NCBI GenBank assembly: GCA_023412515.1
Contig: JAEYNO010000107.1
Span: 1 to 6,329, forward strand
From: Actinomycetes bacterium
Lineage (GTDB): Bacteria > Actinomycetota > Actinomycetes > Actinomycetales > Cellulomonadaceae
Length of the DNA: 6,329 nucleotides
Reading direction: 5' to 3'
Shown here piece after piece: positions 1 to 5,535 of the stretch; position 1 is the stretch's first letter, and each line of letters begins with the position of its first letter. The notes beneath the pieces are model-generated. The model did no database searches. It saw nothing but the letters and a program-made list of their open reading frames with translations, and had not been told where the DNA came from. The translations under genes and the position numbers were made by a program.

Positions 1-1318
1 ACGCGTGGTGCCGCTGCGTCGCGGCCCGCACGCCCGCCGCGGCGGTCAGCCCCGGTTGCACCTCGCCCTCGACGACGAGCGGCACGTGCAGCGGGCGCAA
101 CGACGGGTCGCCGCCGGCGGCCTGCGCAGCCGTCCACCCCGCCACGGCCTCGTCGGGCCCCACCACGAGGACCTCCTCGACCGCACGCCCGTCCGGCCCG
201 AGCCGCCGCGCCGCGGCCTTGCGACCGCCGACGCTGACCTTCGACCGCGACGCCTTCGCGACCGGCTCGAGCTCGCCGGACGCGCCCTCGCGCGCGACGA
301 GCTTGTAGACCATGCCGCACGTCGGCGCGCCCGACCCCGTGACGAGGCTCGTCCCCACGCCGTAGGAGTCGACGGGAGCGGCCGCGAGCGACGCGATCGC
401 GTACTCGTCGAGGTCGCTCGTGACGACGATCTGCGTGCCGTGCGCACCGGCGGCGTCGAGCTGCTCGCGCACCTCCTGCGCGAGCGAGCCCAGGTCGCCC
501 GAGTCGAGGCGCACGGCACCCAGCCCCGTGCCCGCGGCGGCCAGCGCGCGCTCGACCCCGCGGTGCACGTCGTACGTGTCGACCAGCAGCGTCGTGCCGG
601 GGCCCTGCGACCGGACCTGCGACGCGAACGCCGCCTCCTCGTCGTCGTGCAGGAGCGTGAACGCGTGCGCCGCCGTGCCGATCGTCCGCAGGCCGTACCG
701 GCGGCCCGCCTCGAGGTTCGACGTCGCCGCGAAGCCGGCCACCGCGGCGGCCCGCGCCGCGGCGACCGCCGCGTCCTCGTGCGCGCGGCGCGCGCCCATC
801 TCGAGGCACGGGCGGTCCACCGCCGCGCTCGTCATGCGCGACGCGGCCGACGCGATCGCCGAGTCGTAGTTGAGCACCGACAGCACGAGCGTCTCGAGCA
901 GCACCGCCTCCGCGAACGTGCCCTCGACCACCCACACGGGCGACTGCGGGAAGAACACCTCGCCCTCGGCGTACCCGACGACCGAGCCGCCGAACCGGTA
1001 CCCCGCCAGGAACTCCAGGGTCGCGTCGTCGACGACGCGCTCGTCGGCGAGCCAGTCGAGCTCGGGCGTCCCGAACCGGAACGACGCGAGCTGCTCCAGC
1101 ACGCGCCCCGTCCCGGCGAGCACGCCGTAGCGGCGACCCGCGGGCAGGCGTCGCGTGAACACCTCGAACACGCAGCGCCGGTGCGCCGTGCCGTCGGCCA
1201 GCGCCGCCTGCAGCATCGTCAGCTCGTACCGGTCCGTGAGCAGCGCGGTGCTGCCCGACCCGACGGCCGCGACGGCCGGGGTGACGTGCGGGGGCGTGCC
1301 GGGGCGCGAGTCGTCCAT
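1..1318 (-). CDS. pncB: Nicotinate phosphoribosyltransferase (3' end outside window)
   Basis: Cytosolic enzyme of the NAD salvage (Preiss-Handler) pathway that joins nicotinate to PRPP, with ATP hydrolysis, to give nicotinate mononucleotide. Reading the minus strand from the ATG at 1318 gives 439 uninterrupted codons that run off the left edge. Family motifs appear in order: TDRYELTM (residues 28-35), EMGARRAH (173-180), GFAATSN (195-201), GTAAHAF (214-220), LLVDTYD (244-250), RLDSGDL (270-276), TSDLDE (300-305) and YGVGTSLVTG (319-328). His218 in GTAAHAF is the likely phosphorylated active-site histidine by family position. The usual family length is about 430-450 residues, so only a few C-terminal residues are probably missing. 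The ATG is chosen because a TANNNT box lies 6 nt upstream and no other Met codon occurs before residue 35. It is divergent from clpS, as pncB1 is from clpS in M. tuberculosis. The identification is secure; the exact 3' end cannot be seen. Confidence 0.96.
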   Translation of the reverse strand, partial: MDDSRPGTPPHVTPAVAAVGSGSTALLTDRYELTMLQAALADGTAHRRCVFEVFTRRLPAGRRYGVLAGTGRVLEQLASFRFGTPELDWLADERVVDDATLEFLAGYRFGGSVVGYAEGEVFFPQSPVWVVEGTFAEAVLLETLVLSVLNYDSAIASAASRMTSAAVDRPCLEMGARRAHEDAAVAAARAAAVAGFAATSNLEAGRRYGLRTIGTAAHAFTLLHDDEEAAFASQVRSQGPGTTLLVDTYDVHRGVERALAAAGTGLGAVRLDSGDLGSLAQEVREQLDAAGAHGTQIVVTSDLDEYAIASLAAAPVDSYGVGTSLVTGSGAPTCGMVYKLVAREGASGELEPVAKASRSKVSVGGRKAAARRLGPDGRAVEEVLVVGPDEAVAGWTAAQAAGGDPSLRPLHVPLVVEGEVQPGLTAAAGVRAATQRHHA

Positions 1319-1324
1319 GCCGCC

Positions 1325-1330
1325 AACGTA
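1325..1330 (-). promoter_or_regulatory. Putative -10 box for leaderless pncB transcript
   Basis: Read on the minus strand, TACGTT ends 6 nt before the pncB ATG. This fits the TANNNT -10 pattern at the spacing that places the transcription start at or next to the start codon, as in leaderless actinobacterial genes. No convincing -35 box is visible and there is no good Shine-Dalgarno sequence, which agrees with a leaderless message. The box is only a 3/6 match to TATAAT, so the call leans on spacing and on the same arrangement at the other genes here. Confidence 0.4.
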
Positions 1331-1377
1331 GACGTCCGCAGGTCGGAGCGACATCCGCCGCCGCGGTGCGCCGCACC

Positions 1378-1383
1378 TACAGT
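1378..1383 (+). promoter_or_regulatory. Putative -10 box for leaderless clpS operon transcript
   Basis: TACAGT (TANNNT, 4/6 to TATAAT) is followed by 7 nt and then the clpS GTG. Transcription would therefore begin at or within a base or two of the start codon. It lies in the 72-bp region between the divergent pncB and clpS starts, with the two -10 boxes about 47 bp apart, so the two polymerases would start back to back. No clear TTGACA-like -35 box is visible. Confidence 0.5.
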
Positions 1384-1390
1384 GGACGCC

Positions 1391-1684
1391 GTGCCTGCGA
1401 CGACCGCCCCCGACACCCGCGAGCAGGTGGACGAGGCGTCGTCCACCGCGGACGCGTGGGTGACGATCGTCTGGAACGACCCCGTGAACCTCATGTCGTA
1501 CGTCACCTACGTGTTCCAGACGTACTTCCGCCACCCGCGCGAGAAGGCCGAGCGCCTCATGCGTCAGGTCCACGAGGAGGGGCGCGCGGTCGTCTCGACC
1601 GGCAACCGCGAGGCCATGGAGGTCGACGTGCAGGCCATGCACGGGTACGGGCTGTGGGCGACCCTGCAGCGCGGAGGGCAGTGA
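1391..1684 (+). CDS. clpS: ATP-dependent Clp protease adaptor ClpS
   Basis: Adaptor that binds proteins with destabilising N-terminal residues (N-end rule) and delivers them to the Clp unfoldase-protease; in actinobacteria the partner is ClpC1. The 97-residue product has a disordered N-terminal tail (about 1-21) followed by the ClpS core WVTIVWNDPVNLMSYV. Asn29-Asp30 and His61 (in VHEEGRAVV) match the family's N-degron pocket residues (Asn34, Asp35 and His66 in E. coli). The C-terminal GLWATLQR is also typical. The GTG at 1391 gives the usual family length and has a TANNNT box 7 nt upstream. The open frame extends much further upstream, but only as antisense to pncB. The stop TGA shares its A with the ATG of the next gene, indicating translational coupling. 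Position next to pncB matches Rv1331. Confidence 0.96.
   Translation: MPATTAPDTREQVDEASSTADAWVTIVWNDPVNLMSYVTYVFQTYFRHPREKAERLMRQVHEEGRAVVSTGNREAMEVDVQAMHGYGLWATLQRGGQ
1673..1678 (+). promoter_or_regulatory. Ribosome binding site of the DUF2017 gene
   Basis: GGAGGG sits within the last codons of clpS, 5 nt before the ATG at 1684. It is the only strong Shine-Dalgarno sequence seen in this gene block, and it fixes the DUF2017 start. Confidence 0.75.
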
Positions 1685-2346
1685 TGCGGGCGTTCCGCCG
1701 CCAGAAGGGGCGGTACGTCGCGCGGCTCGACGCGGGCGAGCGCGCCGTCGTCGCGTCGGTCGTCGCCGACGTCGCCGAGCTGCTCGGCGCGGGTCGGTTC
1801 GAGGACGGGCCGCCGCCGTCGGCCGGGCCCGACGCGGGCCCCGACGGGGGGCCGGGCTCCACGTCCGACGTCGCGGCGTGGCAGCTGCGCACCGCGCCCC
1901 TGCCGCCGCCGCAGGACCCGGCCGTCCGCCGGCTCCTGCCCGACGCGTCGCGCGACGACCCGGAGGTCGCCGGCGAGTTCCGCCGACTCACCGAGGACGA
2001 CCTGCGGGCCCGCAAGATCGCACGCCTGCGCTGCCTGTGGACCTCGCTCGTGCACGGCGAGCCCGGGTGGCCCGAGCACGCGCTGGTCGTGGACCCGCGG
2101 TCCGCCGACGACGTCGCGGCGTGCCTCACCGACCTGCGGCTCGTGCTCGGCGAGCGGCTGGACCTGCGCACCGACGAGGACTCCGAGGCGCTGTACGACG
2201 GGCTCGGCGACGGCGACGAGGACGACGTCCGCGCCTACCTGGCGTCGGTGTACGGCGCGCTGTCCTGGCTGCAGGAGTCGCTCCTGGCTGTGATGCTCGC
2301 CGCACCCGACGCGTCCCCGGGTGGGCACGTCGGGTCCGACGGCTAG
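1684..2346 (+). CDS. DUF2017 family protein
   Basis: Protein of 220 residues in the DUF2017 family, which typically follows clpS in actinobacteria (the Rv1332 position). Its biochemical role is not established; the mycobacterial relative has been listed as a putative transcriptional regulator, which I cannot support from sequence. Visible features are a basic N-terminus (MRAFRRQKGRYVARLD), an N-terminal helical segment, and a Pro/Gly/Asp-rich low-complexity insert at residues about 41-62 that is probably disordered. An acidic, mostly helical C-terminal half follows, with the motifs LRLVLGERLDLR (151-162), EALYDGLGD (168-176) and YGALSWLQESLL (190-201), characteristic of the family. No signal peptide or membrane segment is seen. 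It overlaps the clpS stop by one base and has a good ribosome binding site. Its own stop TAG forms part of the murI -10 box. Family assignment is good; function is open. Confidence 0.88.
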   Translation: MRAFRRQKGRYVARLDAGERAVVASVVADVAELLGAGRFEDGPPPSAGPDAGPDGGPGSTSDVAAWQLRTAPLPPPQDPAVRRLLPDASRDDPEVAGEFRRLTEDDLRARKIARLRCLWTSLVHGEPGWPEHALVVDPRSADDVAACLTDLRLVLGERLDLRTDEDSEALYDGLGDGDEDDVRAYLASVYGALSWLQESLLAVMLAAPDASPGGHVGSDG

Positions 2347-2349
2347 GCT
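2344..2349 (+). promoter_or_regulatory. Putative internal -10 box for leaderless murI transcript
   Basis: TAGGCT overlaps the stop codon of the DUF2017 gene (TAG at 2344-2346). It is followed by exactly 7 nt and then the murI GTG. The TANNNT pattern and spacing match leaderless starts. There is no Shine-Dalgarno sequence before murI, so independent leaderless initiation, besides readthrough from clpS, is plausible. No -35 box is evident. Confidence 0.5.
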
Positions 2350-2356
2350 CGGCCGG

Positions 2357-3169
2357 GTGAACGACGCCCCCATCGGGATCTTCGACTCCGGCGTCGGGGG
2401 TCTCACGGTGGCCCGGTCGATCCTCGACCAGCTGCCGCACGAGTCGACGCTGTACATCGGCGACACCCTCAACGGTCCGTACGGCCCCAAGCCGCTCGCG
2501 GCGGTGCGCGCGCACGCGCTCGAGATCATGGACGACCTCGTCGACGCGGGCGTCAAGATGCTCGTCATCGCGTGCAACAGCGCGTCGGCGGCCGTGCTGC
2601 GCGACGCGCGCGAGCGGTACACGCAGCGGCGCGGGCTGCCCGTCGTCGAGGTCGTGCTGCCCGCCGCGCGTCGCGCGGTCGCCGCGACGCGCAACGGGCG
2701 CATCGGCGTCATCGGCACGCGCGCCACCGTCGACTCACGGGCCTACGACGACGCGTTCGCGGTCGCGGGCGTCGAGCTCACGTCGCGCGCGTGCCCGCGC
2801 TTCGTCGAGCTGGTCGAGGCCGGTGTGACGTCCGGGCCGGACGCGCTCGCGACGGCGCGCGAGTACCTCGAGCCGGTCCGCGACGCGGGCGTCGACACGC
2901 TCGTGCTGGGCTGCACGCACTACCCCCTGCTCACGGGGGTCATCTCGTACGTCATGGGCGACGAGGTGACGCTCGTGTCGAGCGCCGAGGAGACGGCCAA
3001 GGACGTGTACCGCACGCTCGTCGCGCACGACCTCGAGCGGGACCCCGCCGCGGGGCCGGCGACGCACCGGTTCCTCGCGACCGGCGACCCCGAGGGCTTC
3101 GCGACGCTCGCGCGCCGGTTCCTCGGCCCCGAGGTCGAGTCGGTCGAGCCGCGCGAGGCGCTGCGGTGA
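2357..3169 (+). CDS. murI: Glutamate racemase
   Basis: Cytosolic enzyme interconverting L- and D-glutamate without a cofactor, supplying D-Glu for MurD in peptidoglycan synthesis. The 270-residue product has the expected two-domain aspartate/glutamate racemase layout. The N-terminal IGIFDSGVGGLTV contains Asp10-Ser11. ACNSAS carries the first catalytic Cys73, and GCTHYP (185-190) carries the second catalytic Cys186 with His188. GDTLNGPYGP (35-44) corresponds to the substrate-binding GDTxxxPYG segment. All key residues are present, so an active racemase is expected. The GTG at 2357 is preferred over an in-frame start 36 nt upstream (2321), which lies inside the DUF2017 gene; the shorter form starts at the conserved IGIFDSG region and has a TANNNT box 7 nt before it. 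The 3' end overlaps the next gene by 4 nt (GTGA). Confidence 0.97.
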   Translation: MNDAPIGIFDSGVGGLTVARSILDQLPHESTLYIGDTLNGPYGPKPLAAVRAHALEIMDDLVDAGVKMLVIACNSASAAVLRDARERYTQRRGLPVVEVVLPAARRAVAATRNGRIGVIGTRATVDSRAYDDAFAVAGVELTSRACPRFVELVEAGVTSGPDALATAREYLEPVRDAGVDTLVLGCTHYPLLTGVISYVMGDEVTLVSSAEETAKDVYRTLVAHDLERDPAAGPATHRFLATGDPEGFATLARRFLGPEVESVEPREALR

Positions 3170-3954
3170 GGCTCGTCGTGCTGGGCTGCGCCGGGTCGTT
3201 CCCCGGCCCGGACTCGGCCGCGTCGTCGTACCTCGTGCAGGCGCGGGACGCCGACGGGCGCACGTGGTCGGCCGTGCTCGACCTGGGCAGCGGCGCCCTC
3301 GGCCCGCTGCAGCGCTGGGGCGACCCGGCCGCGGTCGACGTCGTCGCGCTGTCCCACCTGCACGCCGACCACGTCGCCGACATGGCCGTGCTCGGCGTGT
3401 ACCGGCGCTACCGGCCCACGGGTGCGCTGCCGCCGCTGCCCGTCCTCGGGCCCGTCGGCACGCGCGAGCGGCTCGCGCACCTGTCCGGCCACGACCCCGC
3501 GACCGACACGCAGGAGCAGTTCGACGTGCGCGAGTGGCGCGCCGGCGAGCCCGTGCGCGTGGGGCCGCTGACGCTCGAGGCCGTGCCGGTCGAGCACCCG
3601 GTGCCCGCGTTCGGCATCCGCGTCACGGGTCCGTCGGAGGCCGACGCCGGGCGCCGCGTGACGCTCGCGTACAGCGGCGACACCGACGCGTGCGACGGGC
3701 TCGACGCGCTCGCCGCCGACGCCGACCTGCTGCTCGCCGAGGCCGCCTTCGTCGAGGGCCGCGACGACCACGTCCGCGGCGTCCACCTCACGGGCCGGCG
3801 CGCCGCCGAGGCCGCCGCGCGAGGGGGCGCCCGCCGGCTGGTGCTCACGCACGTCCCGGCGTGGAACGACCCGCGCGCGGCCCTCACCGAGGCGGCCACG
3901 GCCTACGCCGGCCCCACCTCGCTCGCGGCCCCGGGTGCCACGTACACGCTCTAG
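3166..3954 (+). CDS. MBL-fold metallo-hydrolase, Rv1339-like phosphodiesterase
   Basis: Product of 262 residues with a metallo-beta-lactamase fold of the RNase Z/arylsulfatase-like branch. The dinuclear metal site can be read as HLHADH (64-69), His144 in VEHPVPAFGIRV, Asp172 in YSGDTD and His229 in LTHV; GVHLTG with His207 is also typical. It occupies the place of M. tuberculosis Rv1339, between murI and rph. Rv1339 has been reported as an atypical class II cAMP phosphodiesterase, so cyclic nucleotide hydrolysis is the best guess, although phosphodiesterases of this fold can also act on RNA. No signal peptide is seen, so the protein is probably cytosolic. The GTG start overlaps the murI stop (GTGA), with a weak GAGG 7 nt upstream, which implies translational coupling. 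The fold call is firm; the substrate is inferred from synteny and motifs. Confidence 0.92.
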   Translation: MRLVVLGCAGSFPGPDSAASSYLVQARDADGRTWSAVLDLGSGALGPLQRWGDPAAVDVVALSHLHADHVADMAVLGVYRRYRPTGALPPLPVLGPVGTRERLAHLSGHDPATDTQEQFDVREWRAGEPVRVGPLTLEAVPVEHPVPAFGIRVTGPSEADAGRRVTLAYSGDTDACDGLDALAADADLLLAEAAFVEGRDDHVRGVHLTGRRAAEAAARGGARRLVLTHVPAWNDPRAALTEAATAYAGPTSLAAPGATYTL

Positions 3955-4004
3955 CCTCCGCGGCACTCGGGCACCGGCGCCCGCCCCCTCCGCCTGTCTA
4001 CTCG

Positions 4005-4074
4005 CGAGCGCGGTACTCGTCTCGCGAGTGCGGCACTCGTTTCCCCCGCGCCGGGCGCACGAGTACCGCGCTCG
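4005..4074. repeat. 70-bp structured repeat, copy 1
   Basis: Unit A (4005-4020) CGAGCGCGGTACTCGT is followed 20 bp later by unit B (4025-4040) CGAGTGCGGCACTCGT. After an 18-nt spacer comes unit C (4059-4074) ACGAGTACCGCGCTCG, which is the exact reverse complement of A (16/16). The flanking CTCG is duplicated too, giving an 18/20 tandem repeat over 4001-4040. B is itself a hairpin (CGAGTG, CGG, CACTCG). Folded, A and C form a 16-bp stem closing a 38-nt loop that contains the B hairpin. The element fills most of the 126-bp gap after the MBL gene. That gap also holds a weak GC hairpin (3968-3983) that could serve as a terminator; no T-run is present. Confidence 0.85.
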
Positions 4075-4080
4075 ACGGGG

Positions 4081-5118
4081 GTGTGGACGACGAACGACGC
4101 GGGTGCCCGCGGGCGTGGCACCGTGCGGCGCGTGGACGACCATCGTGAGCCGGCGGCAGCGGATCGACCGCGCCCGGGCGGTTCCCGGACGCTCGGGCGG
4201 CGCGAGGCGAACGTCGGCGCGCCCGACCAGCCGGACGACCACCCTGCCCTCGTCCACGTGCACGGGCAGCGGGGGCAGCACTCCTCCGACCTCGTCCGGC
4301 GTCGGCAGCGGGCGGGGGAGGTCGTCCGCGTCCGCCGAGGCACGTACGTCGACGCCGCGGCGTGGGCGGTGCTGGACGACGAGGCCCGGCACCACGCCCG
4401 CGTCCGGGCCGTCGTCGCCGCGGCCGCAGGACCCGTGACGCTCTCGCACTGGTCGGCAGCGACAGTCCTGGGGCTGCCCGCCGTCGGCCGCCGCGACGAC
4501 CGGGTGCACCTGGTGCGCGCTCCGGCCGCGGGCGGGCGGTCGCACCGCGACGTCGTCCGGCACGCCGTCGCCGAGGTCCCCGAGGCGGTCCTGGTGGACG
4601 GGCTCAGGTGCACGGCGCCGGCGCGGACCGTCGTCGACCTGGCGCGTCTGGGCGGGCCCGTGGCGGGGGTGGCAGCGGGGGACGCGGCCGTCCGGCGCGG
4701 TCTGACGACGACGGACGAGCTCGTGCACGAGGTCGAGCGTGCGGCCCGAGGGCGGGGCGTGCGGGCCGCACGTGCCGTGGCTGCGCTCGTCGACCCGCTG
4801 GCCGAGTCGCCCGGGGAGTCGCTGAGCCGGGTGCGGATGGCCGAGCTGGGCGTGCCCGCACCCGTGCTGCAGCACGAGGTCCACGACCGGCACGGTCTGG
4901 TCGGGCGGGTCGACTTCTGGTGGCCGGAGCACGGCGTGGTCGGCGAGTTCGACGGTCGGGTGAAGTACGCCGGCGCGTCGCACGACGTCCTCTGGCGGGA
5001 GAAGCTGCGGGAGGACCGGCTCCGGGCCGCCGGCCTCGGCGTCGCACGGTGGACGTGGGCGGACGCCTGGGCAGGCCCACCGATGCTCGCCCGCCTGCGC
5101 GCCGCCGGCGTGCGCTGA
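4081..5118 (+). CDS. AbiEi-antitoxin-like/DUF559 (Vsr-fold) protein
   Basis: Accessory protein of up to 345 residues of a type common in actinobacteria. Residues about 66-95 (SSDLVRRRQRAGEVVRVRRGTYV) match the winged-helix AbiEi antitoxin N-terminal domain. The middle has the usual LSHWSAATVLGLP (121-133) and CTAPARTVVDLARLG (177-191). Residues about 238-345 are a DUF559/Vsr-like endonuclease fold: ESPGES (242-247), RVDFWW (276-281), VGEFDGRVKY (287-296) and WREKLREDRLR. Glu246, Asp278, Glu289-x-Asp291 and Lys295 form a plausible PD-(D/E)XK metal site. No AbiEii toxin gene is adjacent, so it is an orphan; its role in defence or DNA repair is unproven. The start is uncertain: GTG at 4081, 4123, 4132 or 4258 are all in frame, and none has a clear Shine-Dalgarno or TANNNT box. 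It lies between two copies of the 70-bp repeat and splits the MBL-rph synteny. Confidence 0.82.
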   Translation: MWTTNDAGARGRGTVRRVDDHREPAAADRPRPGGSRTLGRREANVGAPDQPDDHPALVHVHGQRGQHSSDLVRRRQRAGEVVRVRRGTYVDAAAWAVLDDEARHHARVRAVVAAAAGPVTLSHWSAATVLGLPAVGRRDDRVHLVRAPAAGGRSHRDVVRHAVAEVPEAVLVDGLRCTAPARTVVDLARLGGPVAGVAAGDAAVRRGLTTTDELVHEVERAARGRGVRAARAVAALVDPLAESPGESLSRVRMAELGVPAPVLQHEVHDRHGLVGRVDFWWPEHGVVGEFDGRVKYAGASHDVLWREKLREDRLRAAGLGVARWTWADAWAGPPMLARLRAAGVR

Positions 5119-5174
5119 CGACCGGGACGCACGGTCGCCCCGTGTGCCGCGCGCACCGGGGCCGTGGCGGCCCC
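5119..5174 (+). terminator. Candidate hairpin terminator after the DUF559 gene
   Basis: Three GC hairpins follow directly on the stop codon. CGACCG/CGGTCG (5119-5137) has a 7-nt loop. A near-perfect stem spans 5138-5161 (CCCCG pairing with CGGGG). GGGGCCG-TGG-CGGCCCC (5158-5174) is a perfect 7-bp stem with a 3-nt loop. The last two share bases 5158-5161 and so compete with each other. There is no T-tract, as is common for GC-rich actinobacterial terminators, so the call rests on position and stem strength only. Confidence 0.45.
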
Positions 5175-5190
5175 GCGCACCGACGCACCA

Positions 5191-5260
5191 CGAGCGCGGT
5201 ACCCGTCCGTCGAGCGCGGCACTCGTTCGTCCTGCGCTCGCGTGACGAGTACCGCGCTCG
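5191..5260. repeat. 70-bp structured repeat, copy 2
   Basis: Unit A (5191-5206) is CGAGCGCGGTACCCGT, unit B (5211-5226) is CGAGCGCGGCACTCGT and unit C (5245-5260) is ACGAGTACCGCGCTCG. C is identical to unit C of copy 1 and is the reverse complement of A except at one base. The A-to-B period (20 bp) and the B-to-C spacer (18 nt) are exactly those of copy 1. As in copy 1, A and C carry GGTAC whereas B carries GGCAC, so the outer pair matches best. It starts 72 bp after the DUF559 stop codon. Confidence 0.85.
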
Positions 5261-5355
5261 CGTGATGTGCGGCGGACCGGCCGGTGGGTGGGGCTGGTTC
5301 GCGGGCCGGGCGGCGGTCTCCTGCGGCACGCGCTCGTCGAGGGCCGCGCGTTCGT

Positions 5356-5425
5356 CGGGCGCGACAGTCGTCCGCCGAGCGCTGCACTCGTTTGTCCCGC
5401 GTTCGACCGATGTGTGCCGCGCTCG
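5356..5425. repeat. 70-bp structured repeat, copy 3 (decayed)
   Basis: Unit B (5376-5391) is CGAGCGCTGCACTCGT. The C position (5410-5425) reads ATGTGTGCCGCGCTCG, 14/16 to the inverted B consensus. The A position (5356-5371) reads CGGGCGCGACAGTCGT, only about 12/16 to A of copy 1. The unit spacing is the same as in the two intact copies although the sequence has diverged. The homology with copy 2 runs a few bases past unit C (CGCGCTCGCG then GAT). Confidence 0.65.
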
Positions 5426-5529
5426 CGGGATCAGCACGCTCGAGAGGCGCGCGGCGTGCGCGGTGCGGGCGGGTGCCACGGGCGGAGGGAGGTGCGGGAA
5501 CGAGTTCGGAGGGTGTGGGCGTGCGCACG

Positions 5530-5535
5530 TAGGGT
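5530..5535 (+). promoter_or_regulatory. Putative -10 box for leaderless rph transcript
   Basis: TAGGGT is followed by 6 nt and then the ATG of rph, again the TANNNT spacing of leaderless starts. A possible -35 TTCGGA lies at 5505-5510 with a 19-nt spacer, which is weak. No Shine-Dalgarno sequence precedes the ATG. Because the terminator-like hairpins and repeats separate rph from the upstream genes, rph probably depends on its own promoter here. Confidence 0.5.

Noticed and set aside
1341..1375. Weak inverted repeats between pncB and clpS (CGGA/TCCG, GCGG/CCGC) as an NAD-regulator site
   Set aside because: The arms are only 4 bp and do not match an operator that I can name. The position between divergent promoters is suggestive but not enough.
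5..1684. Very long plus-strand open frame opposite pncB
   Set aside because: Only its last 97 codons (clpS) are real. The rest is Arg/Ala-rich antisense of a clear pncB gene, as expected from strong third-position GC bias.
4081..5118. Complete type IV AbiE toxin-antitoxin system
   Set aside because: Only the AbiEi-like protein is present. Neither neighbour encodes an AbiEii nucleotidyltransferase, so no toxin partner can be claimed.
5276..5285. 10-bp palindrome ACCGGCCGGT as an operator
   Set aside because: Short GC palindromes are frequent by chance in DNA of this composition, and it has no positional relation to a promoter.
4005..5425. Repeats as a CRISPR array
   Set aside because: Units alternate orientation, spacing inside a copy is 4 and 18 nt, the copies are far apart and no cas gene is present.
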